Positions 10,989-22,704 of a DNA stretch of 64,000 nt are shown here, piece by piece. The position numbers were made by a program, and so were the translations under genes. The notes beneath the pieces are model-generated. The model worked only from the letters and a program-made list of their open reading frames with translations, did not search any database and had not been told where the DNA came from. The number at the start of each line of letters is the position of its first letter. Positions within the stretch are counted from its first letter, which is position 1. Source of the stretch: Exophiala sp. HKRS030 (taxonomy: Eukaryota; Ascomycota; Eurotiomycetes; Chaetothyriales; Herpotrichiellaceae); assembly GCA_023897205.1 (NCBI GenBank), contig JAHWDD010000004.1:1240001-1304000 (forward strand), given 5' to 3'.

Positions 10989-11649
10989 TTAGTCTAGGTG
11001 GCTGCCTGTCCGACGAATGCTTGACTCACTGATGGCCGACTTGATGGCATCCTCTGCCAACATGGAACAATGCAGCTTGACCGGCGGCAGACATAATTCC
11101 TTTGCGATCTCGGTGTTTCTGATCTTGCCTGCTTGTTCCAGTGTCATGCCCCGAACGAGCTCGGTCAGATACGACGAGGACGCAATGGCCGAACCGCAGC
11201 CGAAGGTCTTGAACTTGACGTCGGAGATTTTCTGGGTGTCAGGGTCGACCTTGATCTGAAGTTTCATCACATCACCGCAAGCCGGGGCTCCGACGAGACC
11301 TGAACGAAAGCATCAGTGGTTTGTTATTTGTTGAGCGGGTTCGGAGGTCGGATTGTCATCTGTGAAAGCGAAGTTCGGAGATAACAAAATTGAAGGATGG
11401 GGGGATGGCGAAAAACCAAAAGGGCCCTGACTCACCGGTACCAACATCGCCGGCGTTCTTGTCCATCGATCCGACATTTCGTGGATTCGAGTAGTGGTCC
11501 AACACCTTTTCATGGTATGATCTTCTCTGTGTGGGTTGCGTGGCGGCCGGTCTGAGGAGAGGTGCGCGGGAAGCCAAAGTTGGGCGGACGGAGGATTGGA
11601 CCGAGGCGCTGATTGCGCGAGGGACGTTGAGTAAAGCTCTTCGAGACAT
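10989..11649 (-). CDS. isu1: Mitochondrial iron-sulfur cluster scaffold protein IscU/Isu1
   Basis: Two exons (11649-11436 and 11299-10989) with a 136-bp intron give 174 residues. Residues 1-43, rich in Arg, Ser and Ala, form a mitochondrial presequence. The scaffold follows: the three cluster-binding cysteines are Cys79 (PACGD), Cys106 (FGCGSA) and Cys149 (LHCSML), with the conserved Asp81. The LPPVK motif at 142-146 is the docking site for the Hsp70 chaperone Ssq1/HscA type. Isu1 receives sulfur from Nfs1-Isd11 and iron with frataxin, builds a 2Fe-2S cluster and passes it on; the process is essential in fungi. The intron splits a Gly codon just before LVGAPACGD, so the splice restores a perfectly conserved block. 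Its 3' end converges on the small membrane-protein gene. Confidence 0.97.
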
Positions 11650-12179
11650 GGTGTCTGGTAGGTTGCGAGGGATCAGAGTCGTTGTCAAGGGTACGTTGAT
11701 GGGTTTGGTGATAGAACGTGGTTTGTGTAGAGAAAGAGTACGAGAGTTGTTTGTAGAAGAAAAGGAATGATTAGAAGCAGTGCATTTACTAATTAATGAG
11801 TTTGGACGGATGGCAAATGGTAACGAGCAGGAGGGGAAAATCGTGAAATGACAAGGCAATTCTACTGGCTGCGTCACGGCACGTGATCGTGAATGACATC
11901 AACGGCCTTTCCTCGTAATCGTATCGGAGTTGATCTCCATTGCCCACGGTCATCAACATCAGCCATTCATCGAATAGGGACGCGTCTCGAGAACGGCCAG
12001 AACTCATTCACCTCGTAGTGGACATTCACGACCTTGTTTGATACTCATACAAAGTATCATCTTATTGAGATCCTGGATTCACGCCTTCCACCTACAGTCG
12101 TCACTACTACTACTACTGCGGAGGCACAACACATGTAACTCGACAAATATCTCTATCATCCGCACTCACTCACTCAACA
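11650..12179. other. Divergent promoter between isu1 and sub1
   Basis: This 530-bp spacer separates two genes read outward, so it must carry both promoters. No coding frame in it is convincing; a 79-codon plus-strand frame that ends here mostly overlaps isu1 exon 1 in antisense. Confidence 0.6.
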
Positions 12180-12732
12180 ATGCCGTTCGCTTCCTCCAAG
12201 AAACGCAAATCTTCCTTTGTGGTCGACGACGATAGTGACGTCGAGGCCGATGTGACGACGAAACGCGGGAAGGGAGCCTCGGGCTCTGCGTTCAAACCCT
12301 CGGGCACGTGTCAGACCGATTCGGAGGGCAACCCTTACTGGGAGATTTCGAAAGGACGACGCGTCACGATATCCAACTTCAAAGGGAAGACACTCGTAAA
12401 TGTTCGCGAGTACTATCAAAAGGACGGCGAATTGTTACCGGGAAAGAAGGTAAAAGAATTTCTTCCCTTTGATCAACAAATCCACGGTCTAAACGGAAGT
12501 ACTTACTTTAATGGACCAGGGCATATCAATGTCGATCGAGCAGTACTCTGCACTCATCGGAGTCATGCCTCAGATCGATCAACTACTGCGGGAACGTGGT
12601 GAAAAGGTGCCTCGACCAAAGTACGATGGGAATGCGCCACCGGCCGAGTCTGTCCAAGACGACGAGGAGCAGCCTGAGGCTGAAACCGACAGAAAGGCCA
12701 ATATCGAAGCTACGAGTGACGAAGAAGAATAG
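12180..12732 (+). CDS. sub1: RNA polymerase II transcriptional coactivator p15/PC4 (Sub1)
   Basis: Two exons, 12180-12449 and 12520-12732, joined across a 70-bp intron (phase 0) give 160 residues. Residues 1-45 are a basic, Ser/Asp-rich tail with KKRK near the start. The PC4 domain spans about 50-115 (YWEISKGRRVTISNFKGK, then REYY, and after the junction ISMSIEQYSALIGVMPQID). The last 45 residues are acidic and disordered. PC4/Sub1 binds single-stranded DNA and acts at promoters in initiation, reinitiation and genome stability (family knowledge). The splice junction falls inside the conserved domain and restores it exactly, which fixes both boundaries. The gene is divergent from isu1 and convergent with 5-oxoprolinase, 258 bp apart. 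Confidence 0.93.
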
Positions 12733-12990
12733 GTATATCTTCGCCCGGGGTCTTCTGGAACACTCGTATCCAACCACAACCAGACCGGAGGCATGGGTGT
12801 CAATGCGATACCGAACAACACCAGTTGGTCACTGAACGACACATTCAGATCGACCATGAGTGTGCGTCAATAGTCTGTCGGTGAGGTGCCTCTACAATCT
12901 AATCTAACTTCTACCAGTTTGGTTACTGACGTCCTCCAGAGAAGAAATCTTTGTGCTTGCTCACAAAGCCACCGTGCTGGTGTCGAGACC

Positions 12991-15900
12991 TCAAGAGCTA
13001 CTCTCCCATTCGGCCAACCTGGAAGCCAAACTTCCCTTCTTCCAGTGCTTCTCATAATCCTCTCTGAGCTCGACCTGCGCCTTTTCTCCTACCTTGCCGT
13101 ATCCGCCGCCGCCTGGTGTCATCTAGGGAGTCCTAGCATTAGCGAGGAGACAAGTGTGGTATCAAGTCTGTCACTTACCACAATGATCCTTTCTCCAGGC
13201 TGCATAGAAGCGGTGTTCTTTGCGCCCATGCTGATATGCCTGTATTCATATTCATCGGAACCACCATCTTCTCTTCGCTTCCCTTCATGTTCACCACCAG
13301 ATCCTCGGCTCGTTACCTTTTTGATTTTTCTCACCCAAATGTTCTTGCCACATTGGGCATCGCCGCCTCCGTGCAGGCCATATGGGCGATACACTCGTCG
13401 CTCACTGAGTATGCTCACCTGCACAGGAATCCTAAATTCGATGTCTCGGACCACGCCGTCGCCTCCCTTGTGCTGTCCCGAGCCACCACTTCCGGCCCGC
13501 AGGCTGAATTCTCTCAGGATGACGGGGTATCTCCTTTCAAAAACCTCGGCGTCAGTGATTCTCGTGTTGGTCATATGGGTATGGACGCCACTGGTTCCCT
13601 CCCAGTCCTTCCCGGCACCACTACCACCTGCGATGGTTTCATAGTAGCCAAAACCTTTCTGCTCGCTCTCGCTTTTGCGGTTCCCGCCAAATCCAAACGT
13701 GAGATTGTTGCAGTCTCCCTGGCTCGCCGCACAGGCCTCGAAGCATTTGAAGACCACGTCGGTCACGCGCTGGCTGGTCAGCACGTTACCACCGACCACT
13801 GCAGCCTTCTCACTCGGGCTCAAGAAACAGCCCGCGGGGATCTTGACTTCCACTGGCTTCAAGCAGCCCTGGTTCAATGGGATATCCTGGTCGACCAAAC
13901 ATCGCAAGCAGTAGATGATCGCCGAATAGGTGACCGCCTCTGGTGCGTTGATGTTGCCGTACACCTCCGGTCCTGTACCCTCGAAATCAAACACGGCTTC
14001 TCCCTTCTCTCCGTCTATGGTGATGCGTAAACATATCGGGCTTCCGTCATCCATGTAATCAACGGCCTGCAGATCTTTACCCTCGAAACGTTTGCTGACT
14101 TCCTTTAGTAACGTTCGCACCGACTGCTCTGCATTATCTTGAATGTTGTGCATGTAGAATTGCACAACGTCCTCCCCATAATCTTCGATGAGGGTGCTGA
14201 TCAAGTTGATACCCTTTTGATTTGCGGCAATCTGTGCTTTCAAATCGTTGATGTTGTCCGCCAAACATCGCGTTCCGCTGCAGTCTGGGTACTGCGCGGG
14301 CTCATCGTAGAGTAACTCGGTGATGCGCCTCTCGTCGAATTTGCCCTCTGACACCAGTTTCTCCGATTTGATCGCCGCCCCTTCTTGGAACAGTTCGCGG
14401 CTGTGCGGAGGCATGGACCCAGGTAAGATGCCGCCAATGTCGGCGTGGTGGGCACGAGAAGCAACGTAGAATACAATCTCGCCCGAGGGGCTGAAGGCCG
14501 GAGTCACGACAGTGATGTCCGGCAAATGTGTGCCACCGTACTCGGGGTGATTCGAGACGATCACGTCGCCCTTCTTCAGCTTCCCCTTCCAGATTTCGGC
14601 TTGGGTTCGGACACACGTCGACATGCTGCCCAGGTGCACAGGAAGATGTGGCGCGTTGGCAACGAGACCACCCGCACTGTCGAACAAGGCGCAGGAATAG
14701 TCTAGCCGTTCCTTCACGTTCGTGGACACGCTGGTCTTTTGCAGAGCGCGTCCCATTTGTTCGGCGATGGCCATGAAGCGATGAGCGAATATGGAGAGCA
14801 GAATCGGGTCGACTTCCTTCGCATTCGCCTTGTTGCTACTGCCTTCTTCGCCGATGTTGATGACGACGTGTGTCTCAATGACCAACGCCGACGCCGATGG
14901 AGGGATGATGATGGTCTGCGTCCCGTCGGCAATGATGGCGGGACCTTTGACTCGTGTGCCCACGTCCAGGTCTTCAAGCTTGTAGATCTTGGTGTCTACA
15001 CGGCCGCCTTCAAAGTACACCTTTGACGTGGAAAACGCCTTGTCCCCAACGACATCCTTCGGCTTGATCTCCTTGAGCTGCTGGTCTGCCGTCTCGGACA
15101 TGCCGCGGAAAGATTTTCCAATGCCACGCACGCGCACGTCGTCAATGATTATGTCCCTGTCCGGTAGGGTAAATCCGAATTCCTGCTCGTGCTGGCGCAC
15201 AAATGCGGCACCAAAGGCCCAGTCGTCGCCCGAGTACAACTCCTTCGCTTCTTCCGCGCTTGGCTTGATCACCATCAACGCAGACTCGGTGCCTCTGTAC
15301 CGCATGTTGAGATATTCCTCGTACTCAATAGCGTCATCGGAGAACCCTTGGTCACGGAGACGCTTCCGCGAGCGCTCTTTCAGGTCGTTCATCTTCGACT
15401 TGAGGCCCTCACGGTTGCCGCCATTCAGGTCCCAGACATGAGACTCGGGTACTTGGCTTTCATCGACAACGTCGGCGAGAGCCATTCCATATGCGGATAA
15501 AACGGAGGAGTAACGATGGACGAGAATTTGGCGGATGCCCAGTGACTCTGCGATGGCCACCGCGTGCTGGCCTCCAGCACCTCCGAACGTGGCGAGACGG
15601 TGTTGAGATGTGTCGTGGCCTTTGGCTTCTGTCAGTGAGCGGATGGGACGTGTCATTGTCTCGTTGGCGATCTTGACAAAGCCGTACGCCACTTCGTCCG
15701 CAGACATGTCTTTACCAGTCTGGCTGTTGATATCCTTGGTGAGTTCTTCAAAGAGTTTCCTGCTCGCCTCCGGGTCCAAGCCTTCATTCTCGTTCTTACC
15801 GAAGATCTTGGGGAAGAAGTCTGGGAGTAGACGGCCTAAGAAGAGGTTGGCATCCGTGACTGTCAGAGGGCCTCCCTTCCGATAACATGCTGGTCCAGGG

Positions 15901-17194
15901 TGGGCACCAGCCGACTCTGGTCCAACCACAAACAGGCCATTTCTGAAAAACAAGCGAGACCCACCACCCGCGGCGACGGTGTTGATATCGAGCTGAGGGG
16001 ACTGGATGGTCACGCCTGCTGTGGTGGTCTCAAAGACGTGCTCATAACGCCCTTGGCCGTACCTGCTCACATCTGTGCTGGTGCCGCCCATGTCGAAGCC
16101 AATCACGGGTGTTTTGGTGTCCGGATCATAAGATGTTAACGCATAGCCGACTACGCCGCCAGCCGGTCCTGACAAGATGGCACGCAGGCCCGAGAACTTG
16201 TCGACATCGACAAGACCTCCGTCGGACTGCATGAACTCGCATCTGGCGCCCTTGCTGCCTTCTTCCTTCTTTACACTTTCTGTGCCTAGGCCGCCCTCAA
16301 ATCCAGCTTGAAACCCAGAAATGTACTTCTTGATGGCAGGAGTGAGATATGCATCGGCGCATGCTGAGGTGGCTCTTGGTACAAGCTTGATCATCGGCAT
16401 CAGCTCGTGACTAAGGCTGACGTGCTGAAACCCAATCTCTTTTGCCAATCTTCCGACCAGAGCTTCATGATCGGGAAACGTGTAGGCATGCATTAAGCAT
16501 ACTGCAATACTTCGGAAGCCATCGTCATACAAAGCCTTCAAGGACTCCTTGATCTTGTTCTCTTCAGGTCTCTGCAAGATTCGAACAGCCTCTCCTGAAA
16601 GCCCTTTGACGAGATCGCTGTTCCTGTAGTCTTCGTGCTTGGCGTCGACCTTTGTCTGGTTCCGAACCGGATCCTCGGCGTAATCCTCCAGGGTCACACG
16701 CTCGTCGACTTCGACAACTTTCCGGTAAAGCACATCCGGCCTGCGGATGGCGAGGTCAAAGATCTTAGGTCTGGACTGATTTCCAATCTCCAAGCAGTCC
16801 TTGAACCCGCGAGTCACTACCAGGGCCATCTTTTCACCCTTGCGCTCCAGTAAGGCGTTGGTGGCCACCGTCGTGCCCATTCGAATACTCTCGATCTTCG
16901 AGGTATCAAGCGCTTCTCCTCTCGGGATTTCCTTGTTAGTGAACTTTTCCATCAGACGGCGGATTCCTTCAAGCGGCGCATCTTTGTAATTGGACGGGTC
17001 CTCTGATAATAACTTGATGATAATGTCATCTTCCATGCGCCCAGTACCAGGGTTGCCAACGCAGTCTGTGAATGTGCCGCCACGCTGCCCACGTTAAAAT
17101 GTGAGTGTGAGAGAATGTAAGCGAACAATTGACGCCTGAAACTCACATCTATAGCAATTCGGATGCCTCTCTCCTCGCCTCCAGCATCCCCCAT
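12991..17194 (-). CDS. oxp1: 5-oxoprolinase (ATP-hydrolysing), gamma-glutamyl cycle
   Basis: Three exons, 17194-17147, 17084-13179 and 13122-12991, give about 1361 residues, the usual length for the eukaryotic enzyme. Exon 1 encodes MGDAGGEERGIRIAID and joins RGGTFTDCVGNPGTGR, restoring the ATPase-fold start. The hydantoinase-A-like half (about 1-750) contains GTTVATNALLER and GFDMGGTSTDVSRYG. The hydantoinase-B-like half follows and contains SNHPEYGGTHLPDITV. The last exon supplies the Gly-rich TPGGGGYG end. The enzyme converts 5-oxo-L-proline to L-glutamate with ATP, closing the gamma-glutamyl (glutathione) cycle in the cytosol. Phase-0 introns of 62 and 56 bp have GTGAGT and GTAAGT donors. 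The 795-nt plus-strand frame inside it is a shadow. No odd residue loss is seen. Confidence 0.95.
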
Positions 17195-17866
17195 CTTGAA
17201 GTCTGCCTTCGAATTTGTTATGCACGCTGTTCCCGGTGGAATATCTCTGCCGGATGGATAGAAAACTGCTGAATTTCAAAGCAGAGCGTCACCTGATGGA
17301 GAAGTCCGCCCACCAGAGCCGTGGCTATAGAAGTTTGATAGAAGCTGTAGGCGCCAAGATTTCGGTGCTGTGAGCCACTGATTGACTCACCCCTGGGTTT
17401 GATTGATCTCAATAGAAAAACGAAAAGATCTTTGTATCCCGGATATGGCAGCAGCGAGATTGAATCAACGGTTCGGACGAATAAACGGTTCAAGATACAG
17501 TACGAGCGAGTACAGTGAGTGATCGTCGGTTGATCATATTTCGTCATTGGCCCCGATAACTGGACGAGATCAAAATTGCCATCTACAATTTCATGAATTC
17601 GATGAGAATAAAACCAGCACATGAAGAAGAATCAATCGAACCTCAACACGAGAAATAGCAAAAAATTCTCATCAAGTGAGTTATGCCATCAATGGTTATA
17701 TCAACTCGGAGTATCGCGGTTTCTCACAAAAAGTAACACTGGTTATGGCTGGCGCAAAACAAATATTCTTCCTTATTTAACGCCGACATTTCACACAGCC
17801 AAATCATGCTAAAACAGCTTCATCAAAAAGTCCAACACAGAAGTAGATTCGTCAATGTGGTTCGTT
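17195..17866. other. Intergenic, 5-oxoprolinase promoter and Aurora kinase 3' region
   Basis: Both flanking genes are on the minus strand, so the segment holds the kinase 3' end (low side) and the oxoprolinase promoter (high side). The DNA is AT-rich around 17600-17830. No gene is recognised. Confidence 0.5.
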
Positions 17867-19169
17867 TCATTGCTCTGAGCTCTTTCTGTTACTGTCGGAG
17901 GCTCTCTGGGCTCCACGCTCACCACCTTTTGTCATACAGTGCTTGATGATCCATGGATGTTGAAGGACGTGATCAAGTGGTATTCTCTTTTCGGGGTCAA
18001 GAACCAGGAGCTATTCCACGTGTCAGCCGAAGCAATAAAAAATCTCAAACCCACTTACTCTGTGTATTAGATCCTTCGCCTCTGCACTGACGAAGCTCGG
18101 CACACTCATGTCACCACGAGCAATCCTTCTCTGTGTCATGATCGGCGTGTCCTCAAACGGTGCTTCTCCAACCAAAAACTCGTATGTCAAAACACCCAGA
18201 CTCCAAAGATCGACTTTCTCGTTATAAAAGTTGTCGGAACTTCCTGGCTTGAGCATCTCTGGGGGAAGATAATCGAGGGTACCACACATGGTCTGTCTTC
18301 GATTGTTGGGAGCATGGACCGACCAGCCAAAATCAGAAATTTTGATCTCGCCGTGGATACCAACTAAAATGTTTTCGGGCTTGATATCTCGGTGCATTAC
18401 ATGCTTGCTGTGCAGGTATTTGAGAGCTGCGGCCATTTGAGCGATGTATTGGGCAGCCTTCCATTCCGGGAATCTGTGTTCTTTGCGAAGATGCTTGTAC
18501 AGCTCACCTTTTCCAGCAAATTCTAGGATGAGGAAAACCCTCTTGCTGTCGTGAAAATGGCCGTAGAGCCTCAGAACGTTTGGGTGTCGTAAGTTCGATT
18601 GAATCTCAATCTCTCTTCTCACTTGCTTCTCAACTTTGCCTTGCTGCAGTTCGGACTTGTGTAGGACCTTCAACGCACAAATCCAACCTGACGATCTCTC
18701 ACGCGCGAGATATACTCGACCGAATTTTCCCTTTCCCAATGGTTTCCCTATTTCGAACATCCCTAGGTGGAACTGCTTGGGTGCTTGTGGCTGGTCGAAA
18801 AAAGCTACTGTCTGTTTTTCATGGCTCTCATCAGACGCGCGAGATGATTGTGCAGGTTTTCGGACGGGCGAAGGTGGTAGAGTTGGTACACTTGTGGTGG
18901 TGGTGATGGTTGTGATTTGGCCAGCATTCTGTCTCGATTCGTTTGTGGTTTGAAGAGCGTATTTGACCAAGTTTGCCCTAGGATGGCTCGAAGGAAGACT
19001 GGCTATTGTCCCCGTAGCTGCAGCCTGGAAAGATTCAGTTAGATTAAGACATCGCATCCAAGCATGGAGTTATAGGTACCTTGGATTTGAATGAGGTGTT
19101 GGTTGGGGCTTCATTTTCGTCGTTGACTGTGAGGTGCTCGAATCGAGCTTCGAGGGCTTTTGTCGCCAT
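17867..19169 (-). CDS. Aurora protein kinase (Ipl1/Ark1 type)
   Basis: Three exons, 19169-19080, 19024-18059 and 18010-17867, give 399 residues. The N-terminal 115 residues are disordered. The kinase domain begins at [19 protein letters not shown] (Gly loop), with the ATP-binding Lys149 (CALKVL), HRD catalytic loop at 241-243, DFG at 261-263 and the Aurora-type activation segment [17 protein letters not shown] with phospho-acceptor Thr275. The final exon gives [16 protein letters not shown] and a Ser-rich tail. This is the single fungal Aurora, catalytic subunit of the chromosomal passenger complex, which corrects kinetochore attachment and drives chromosome condensation and cytokinesis (family knowledge). 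The first intron has a GTACCT donor, weaker than usual. The 5' end faces TIP41 across 401 bp. Confidence 0.95.
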
Positions 19170-19570
19170 TTGGAGATTATTAAGATAAGATTAAAGGAGG
19201 GAGAAGTTGTCGACCTGCTATCTCGTTGTTGCTGTTAAATTGACAGTGACACTGCAACTGTGACTGCGACGATTCTGAAATGAATAAAGGGTACGACAAA
19301 ACACATCGTCGCCCATGGCAACCGCTATCACCAGGCTTAAAGACATTGATAGGGCTGCGCAAGCCGCGCCTGGAGCGCAAATCTGTCGGCGGTGCGGGGA
19401 TCATTCAACAGGCGTTAATTGTCTAATACTGTAACTCCATGCGCATGGGCATCATTCAACTACTGCATTTCTTCTTTGCGCACTGACATGTCAACTGGAG
19501 CATAGCGAGCAATCCTCTGTTGGACAGGATCGAACGAACTCGACATTGTCCACCAGCTGATCCTATTATC
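19170..19570. promoter_or_regulatory. Divergent promoter between Aurora kinase and TIP41
   Basis: Only 401 bp separate the two start codons, so both core promoters and leaders lie here. No other gene fits. No specific operator is claimed. Confidence 0.6.
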
Positions 19571-20401
19571 ATGGCAGTCAACAATACCCAATCCAGGGAT
19601 GCTGTCGACACGAATTATCCCTCTGTCACAGCAGCTCCTCCGAGATCATTCTCCATCGAAGGGTTCCGCATAACGACTCAAAAGCTCCCGATACTGAAAG
19701 CTGGACCGATCGAAGAGATGACGAACAAGCTAGGCATTGCACCTCCTGAGATGATATTCGGCGACAACTTCGTGGCGATCGAACACCCGCCGTCTCACTG
19801 GGGGATCAAGTTTGATGCATTCGGGGCCCTAGACCGGGTGGATAAGACTGGCGAGAAGAGGCTGAAAGTAGCATATTCAAAAGAGTGGCATCAGAGCAGA
19901 GAGGACTCACATGACATCAAGGAAGTCATCAAACCCTTCGACTGGTCCTATACTACCGACTACAAAGGAGATCTTGCCCCGGAGAGTCCGCGCTTCAAAG
20001 AAGGGAGCAACCCCATCCCGCTAGAACTGCTGAAGCGACCGGATCCAATATTATTCTTCGATGATGTGATCCTGTACGAAGACGAGCTCGCAGATAATGG
20101 AATCACAATGCTTTCCTGCAAGATCAGGGTCATGCCTGCTCGCTTACTCCTTCTGTGCCGGTTTTTCATGAGGCTCGATAATGTTCTGCTAAGACTTCGG
20201 GACACCAGGGTATATGTCGACTTTAGCAAGAAGGAGGTAATACGGGAATACGTCGCACGAGAGGATTCGTACGACAAAGTTCATGACGAACTCGCAGCCA
20301 GAAGGGATGATGTCGCTGCCGTACTCCGAGATGCCAACCAGATGCCGGATCTTCTACCGGTGGTCGAAAGAAAGCTTGAACGAGTTGAGTTGGGCAAGTG
20401 A
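19571..20401 (+). CDS. tip41: TIP41-like regulator of TOR/PP2A signalling
   Basis: A single exon gives 276 residues from ATG 19571; the frame is open 51 bases further upstream but without ATG. The TIP41 family core is clear: FDAFGALDRV, then a WSYTTDYKG block, LLKRPDPILFFDDVILYEDE, LADNGITMLSCKIRVMPA, and LLLCRFFMRLDNVLLRLRDT followed by RVYVDF. In yeast Tip41 binds Tap42 and modulates type 2A-like phosphatases downstream of TORC1, so it tunes the response to nitrogen supply; the mammalian homologue TIPRL binds PP2A catalytic subunits directly. Length and domain order are typical. The C-terminal 45 residues are helical and charged. Divergent partner: Aurora kinase, whose activity PP2A-type phosphatases oppose, although a shared promoter does not prove a shared role. 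Confidence 0.93.
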   Translation: MAVNNTQSRDAVDTNYPSVTAAPPRSFSIEGFRITTQKLPILKAGPIEEMTNKLGIAPPEMIFGDNFVAIEHPPSHWGIKFDAFGALDRVDKTGEKRLKVAYSKEWHQSREDSHDIKEVIKPFDWSYTTDYKGDLAPESPRFKEGSNPIPLELLKRPDPILFFDDVILYEDELADNGITMLSCKIRVMPARLLLLCRFFMRLDNVLLRLRDTRVYVDFSKKEVIREYVAREDSYDKVHDELAARRDDVAAVLRDANQMPDLLPVVERKLERVELGK

Positions 20402-21552
20402 GCTGTTGTCTTCCAGACCCACGAGTCGCAATTGTCTGAGCACGTACGACTGATAACAGCGTCGCCCGCGAAAATACTCCCGGGAGGAAAGATTTTTCTC
20501 GAGCACCGCTCCTGTGCAGATCTTCGTCCTCATTTCCAAATACGAAGAAATGTATACAACCCAAACAATGATGAAGAAAACATGATTAGAACACCACCAC
20601 AACGGCAGTAAACAACTCGACCCAATACGTCAGGTTTGCAAGCACAAACATCAAGTCCCACTCACATTCGACGCAGAGAGATTTGTCTTCACGTAAAATG
20701 CCCCGACAATGGCACATGGGAATTGAAGTCGTGTATATGCGATGCTATCCAGCATTGTTTACACATGCGGGTCACTGCTGGTCGGCCATCATTATACTTC
20801 GAACTTCGCAGGCATAGCATGCAGTCATGGGCTTCATAGAAACCCCAGTCTGAACAAGAGACTGGGACTGGGGTAGGAGGACGGAGTCTGCTTCAGACAC
20901 GTTCGAAGGACCCTCACGTAACCGCACCTAGACTCTCTAGCCACTCGCTTAACAGTTGATGATCTACAAAGCTGGGCAGGCGAACTACGGAGTACAGGTT
21001 CGTGTCATCGCCTAAAAGCGTCTGCAGTGGACATTGTCTCGCGAAAAATCCCCATAGAGTACAGGTCAGAAATCAATTGGCTTGACCCAGCTGAGCAAAT
21101 GAAAGTTCCGGTCATGTCGAACACATGATGGCAGCGTGAAAGGACTGAAGCATCCAATTTCCGCATTTTCCCAAATGGCCAAAGTGGAAACCCAATGAAC
21201 CAATCATGTTCCACAGGTTTCAGCCTTCTTCCCATCCCTCAGCACCCTTTTCTCCTCCTGTCTTGGTGTTTATCGACTTTTCTAGCCATAAAGGCACAAG
21301 TTGTACGTACTTGGGTGGCTGCTAATCTTCCTCGGATCGACCGTTACAAACCATTGGTAAGGCATCCGTTTTCCCACGCGAGGATTGTCCTTGAGCCGCA
21401 ACAAGCATGGCTCTAAAGACGGGCAATGCGAGGAACAAGGGTAGGTCAATAGTCTCTCGCTTTTCTCTGAAACCATTTTTTCAATCTCGAGTCCCTTGCT
21501 CTTTGCCTCGAGAATTCTACGCGACAGTTTCAATCGTCTCCGTGCCCTGGGC
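20402..21552. other. Intergenic, no gene recognised
   Basis: About 1.15 kb between TIP41 and a membrane-protein gene. It contains two alternative stem-loops (20842-20874, listed separately) and one TACGGAGTA motif (20986-20994). Small frames here lack support. The last 300 bases are the presumed promoter of the next gene. Confidence 0.5.
20842..20874. repeat. Overlapping inverted repeats, alternative hairpins
   Basis: CCCAGTCT (20844-20851) is followed after 7 nt by its exact complement AGACTGGG (20859-20866). ACCCCAGTC (20842-20850) also matches GACTGGGGT (20866-20874) exactly after a 15-nt gap. The same left arm can therefore pair with either right arm. Whether this is transcribed is unknown. 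Confidence 0.7.
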
Positions 21553-22704
21553 ATGATGAGCCCTCTCACAGAGATAGCCCTGTGGGCTTTGGCATTCGGT
21601 ATTTCCTTCTCCAATGCGTTGCCTTCGGTACCCGTTGCGACCGATCCCATTGTCACAACGAGCACTATTACGACGGCTGTTCCATCACTGGTCACTATCT
21701 ACTCCATTATTCCTGCAACCGACGACTCGAATGCGTTGTCCACGATCACAACTACTATAAATGGTCAAGAGGTGATTACGATCTCTTCCGGCAGCGTAGT
21801 CGCGGGCTCCAGCACCAGCACCATTGTGTCGACGTTGACGGTGACCACTACTGAAGTTGTGGTCAGCACAATTGGATACTCGACAGTATTCGGTCCAGAC
21901 CCCGAGCCAACGGTAAGTATTCAACATCGCCTTTGATATCACTGAGATATGCCGTGGAAACATTGCGACCGGTGCATTCCCTCGCTAACACCCATATAGG
22001 CGACCCCTGCCTCCACGCCGGCCACGATCCCCAATTCAGCGGCACCTACAACGCCCATCAATGACCCAGCTACGACGAGTGTTCCGCTGGGAACATCGAC
22101 GACTGTGTCCAACGAAATAGTCAGCTCCTCGGGTGCCAGCACTACGAAAGGGGCTATTGAGACAGCGAGAGTGACATCCTCGACTTCCTCGTCCGCTTTG
22201 GCAGCTGTAGCAACAGCCTCTGGGTCGTCAGCTTCGTCTGCGTCTTCCTCGCCCTCACTGTCAAGCGGAGCCAAGGCAGGAATTGGCGTCGGCGTTGTGA
22301 TAGGCGTCATAGGTCTTATCGTTATATCCTTTTTCCTGGGCCAACGATACTCACGCAGGCGGCGAAACGAAGCCATTAGCCACTCTCACACAGATTCTGG
22401 CGGCCCAGATCAGGAGAAGGATGTTTTCCTGGCTGGTCGTCCTTATGAAGAAACGAATCCCGATCAATATGCAGGCGGATCGACTAGTGGCAAGCATCAA
22501 TCTTCCCCAGCAACAACAGAAGTTGGGAGCACTTCGCCCGGTACGAAGTTTGCCGATGTACCAAGTCCAGCCGTGTCATCCTACCATAGCCCCGGTGGAG
22601 AGCTTTCTGCTCTCCCACCACTCAAGGACGACGACATGTATGTGGGTGTGCCGAGCTATATGTCAGGATCGAAAAGGTGGAGCATGAAAGAATATGAAAC
22701 ATGA
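21553..22704 (+). CDS. Ser/Thr-rich single-pass membrane protein, possible wall-stress sensor
   Basis: Two exons, 21553-21912 and 22000-22704, around an 87-bp intron (GTAAGT...TAG) give 354 residues. Residues 1-22 form a signal peptide. The ectodomain to about residue 205 is extremely rich in Thr, Ser, Val and Ala and would be heavily O-mannosylated. A transmembrane helix follows (AGIGVGVVIGVIGLIVISFF), then the stop-transfer cluster RYSRRRR and a cytoplasmic tail of about 110 residues rich in Ser, Pro and Gly. This architecture matches Mid2/Wsc-type sensors and other mucin-like plasma-membrane proteins, but there is no WSC cysteine domain, so the sensor role is inference. The first ATG (21553) is used; a second ATG follows at once. 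Confidence 0.8.

Noticed and set aside
10770..10997. Unspliced 75-codon frame from the same ATG as the small membrane protein
   Set aside because: The spliced version has clean splice sites and a coherent hydrophobic product; the unspliced frame reads like intron and out-of-frame sequence.
13236..14030. 264-codon plus-strand frame
   Set aside because: It lies antisense within the 5-oxoprolinase gene, which is certain.
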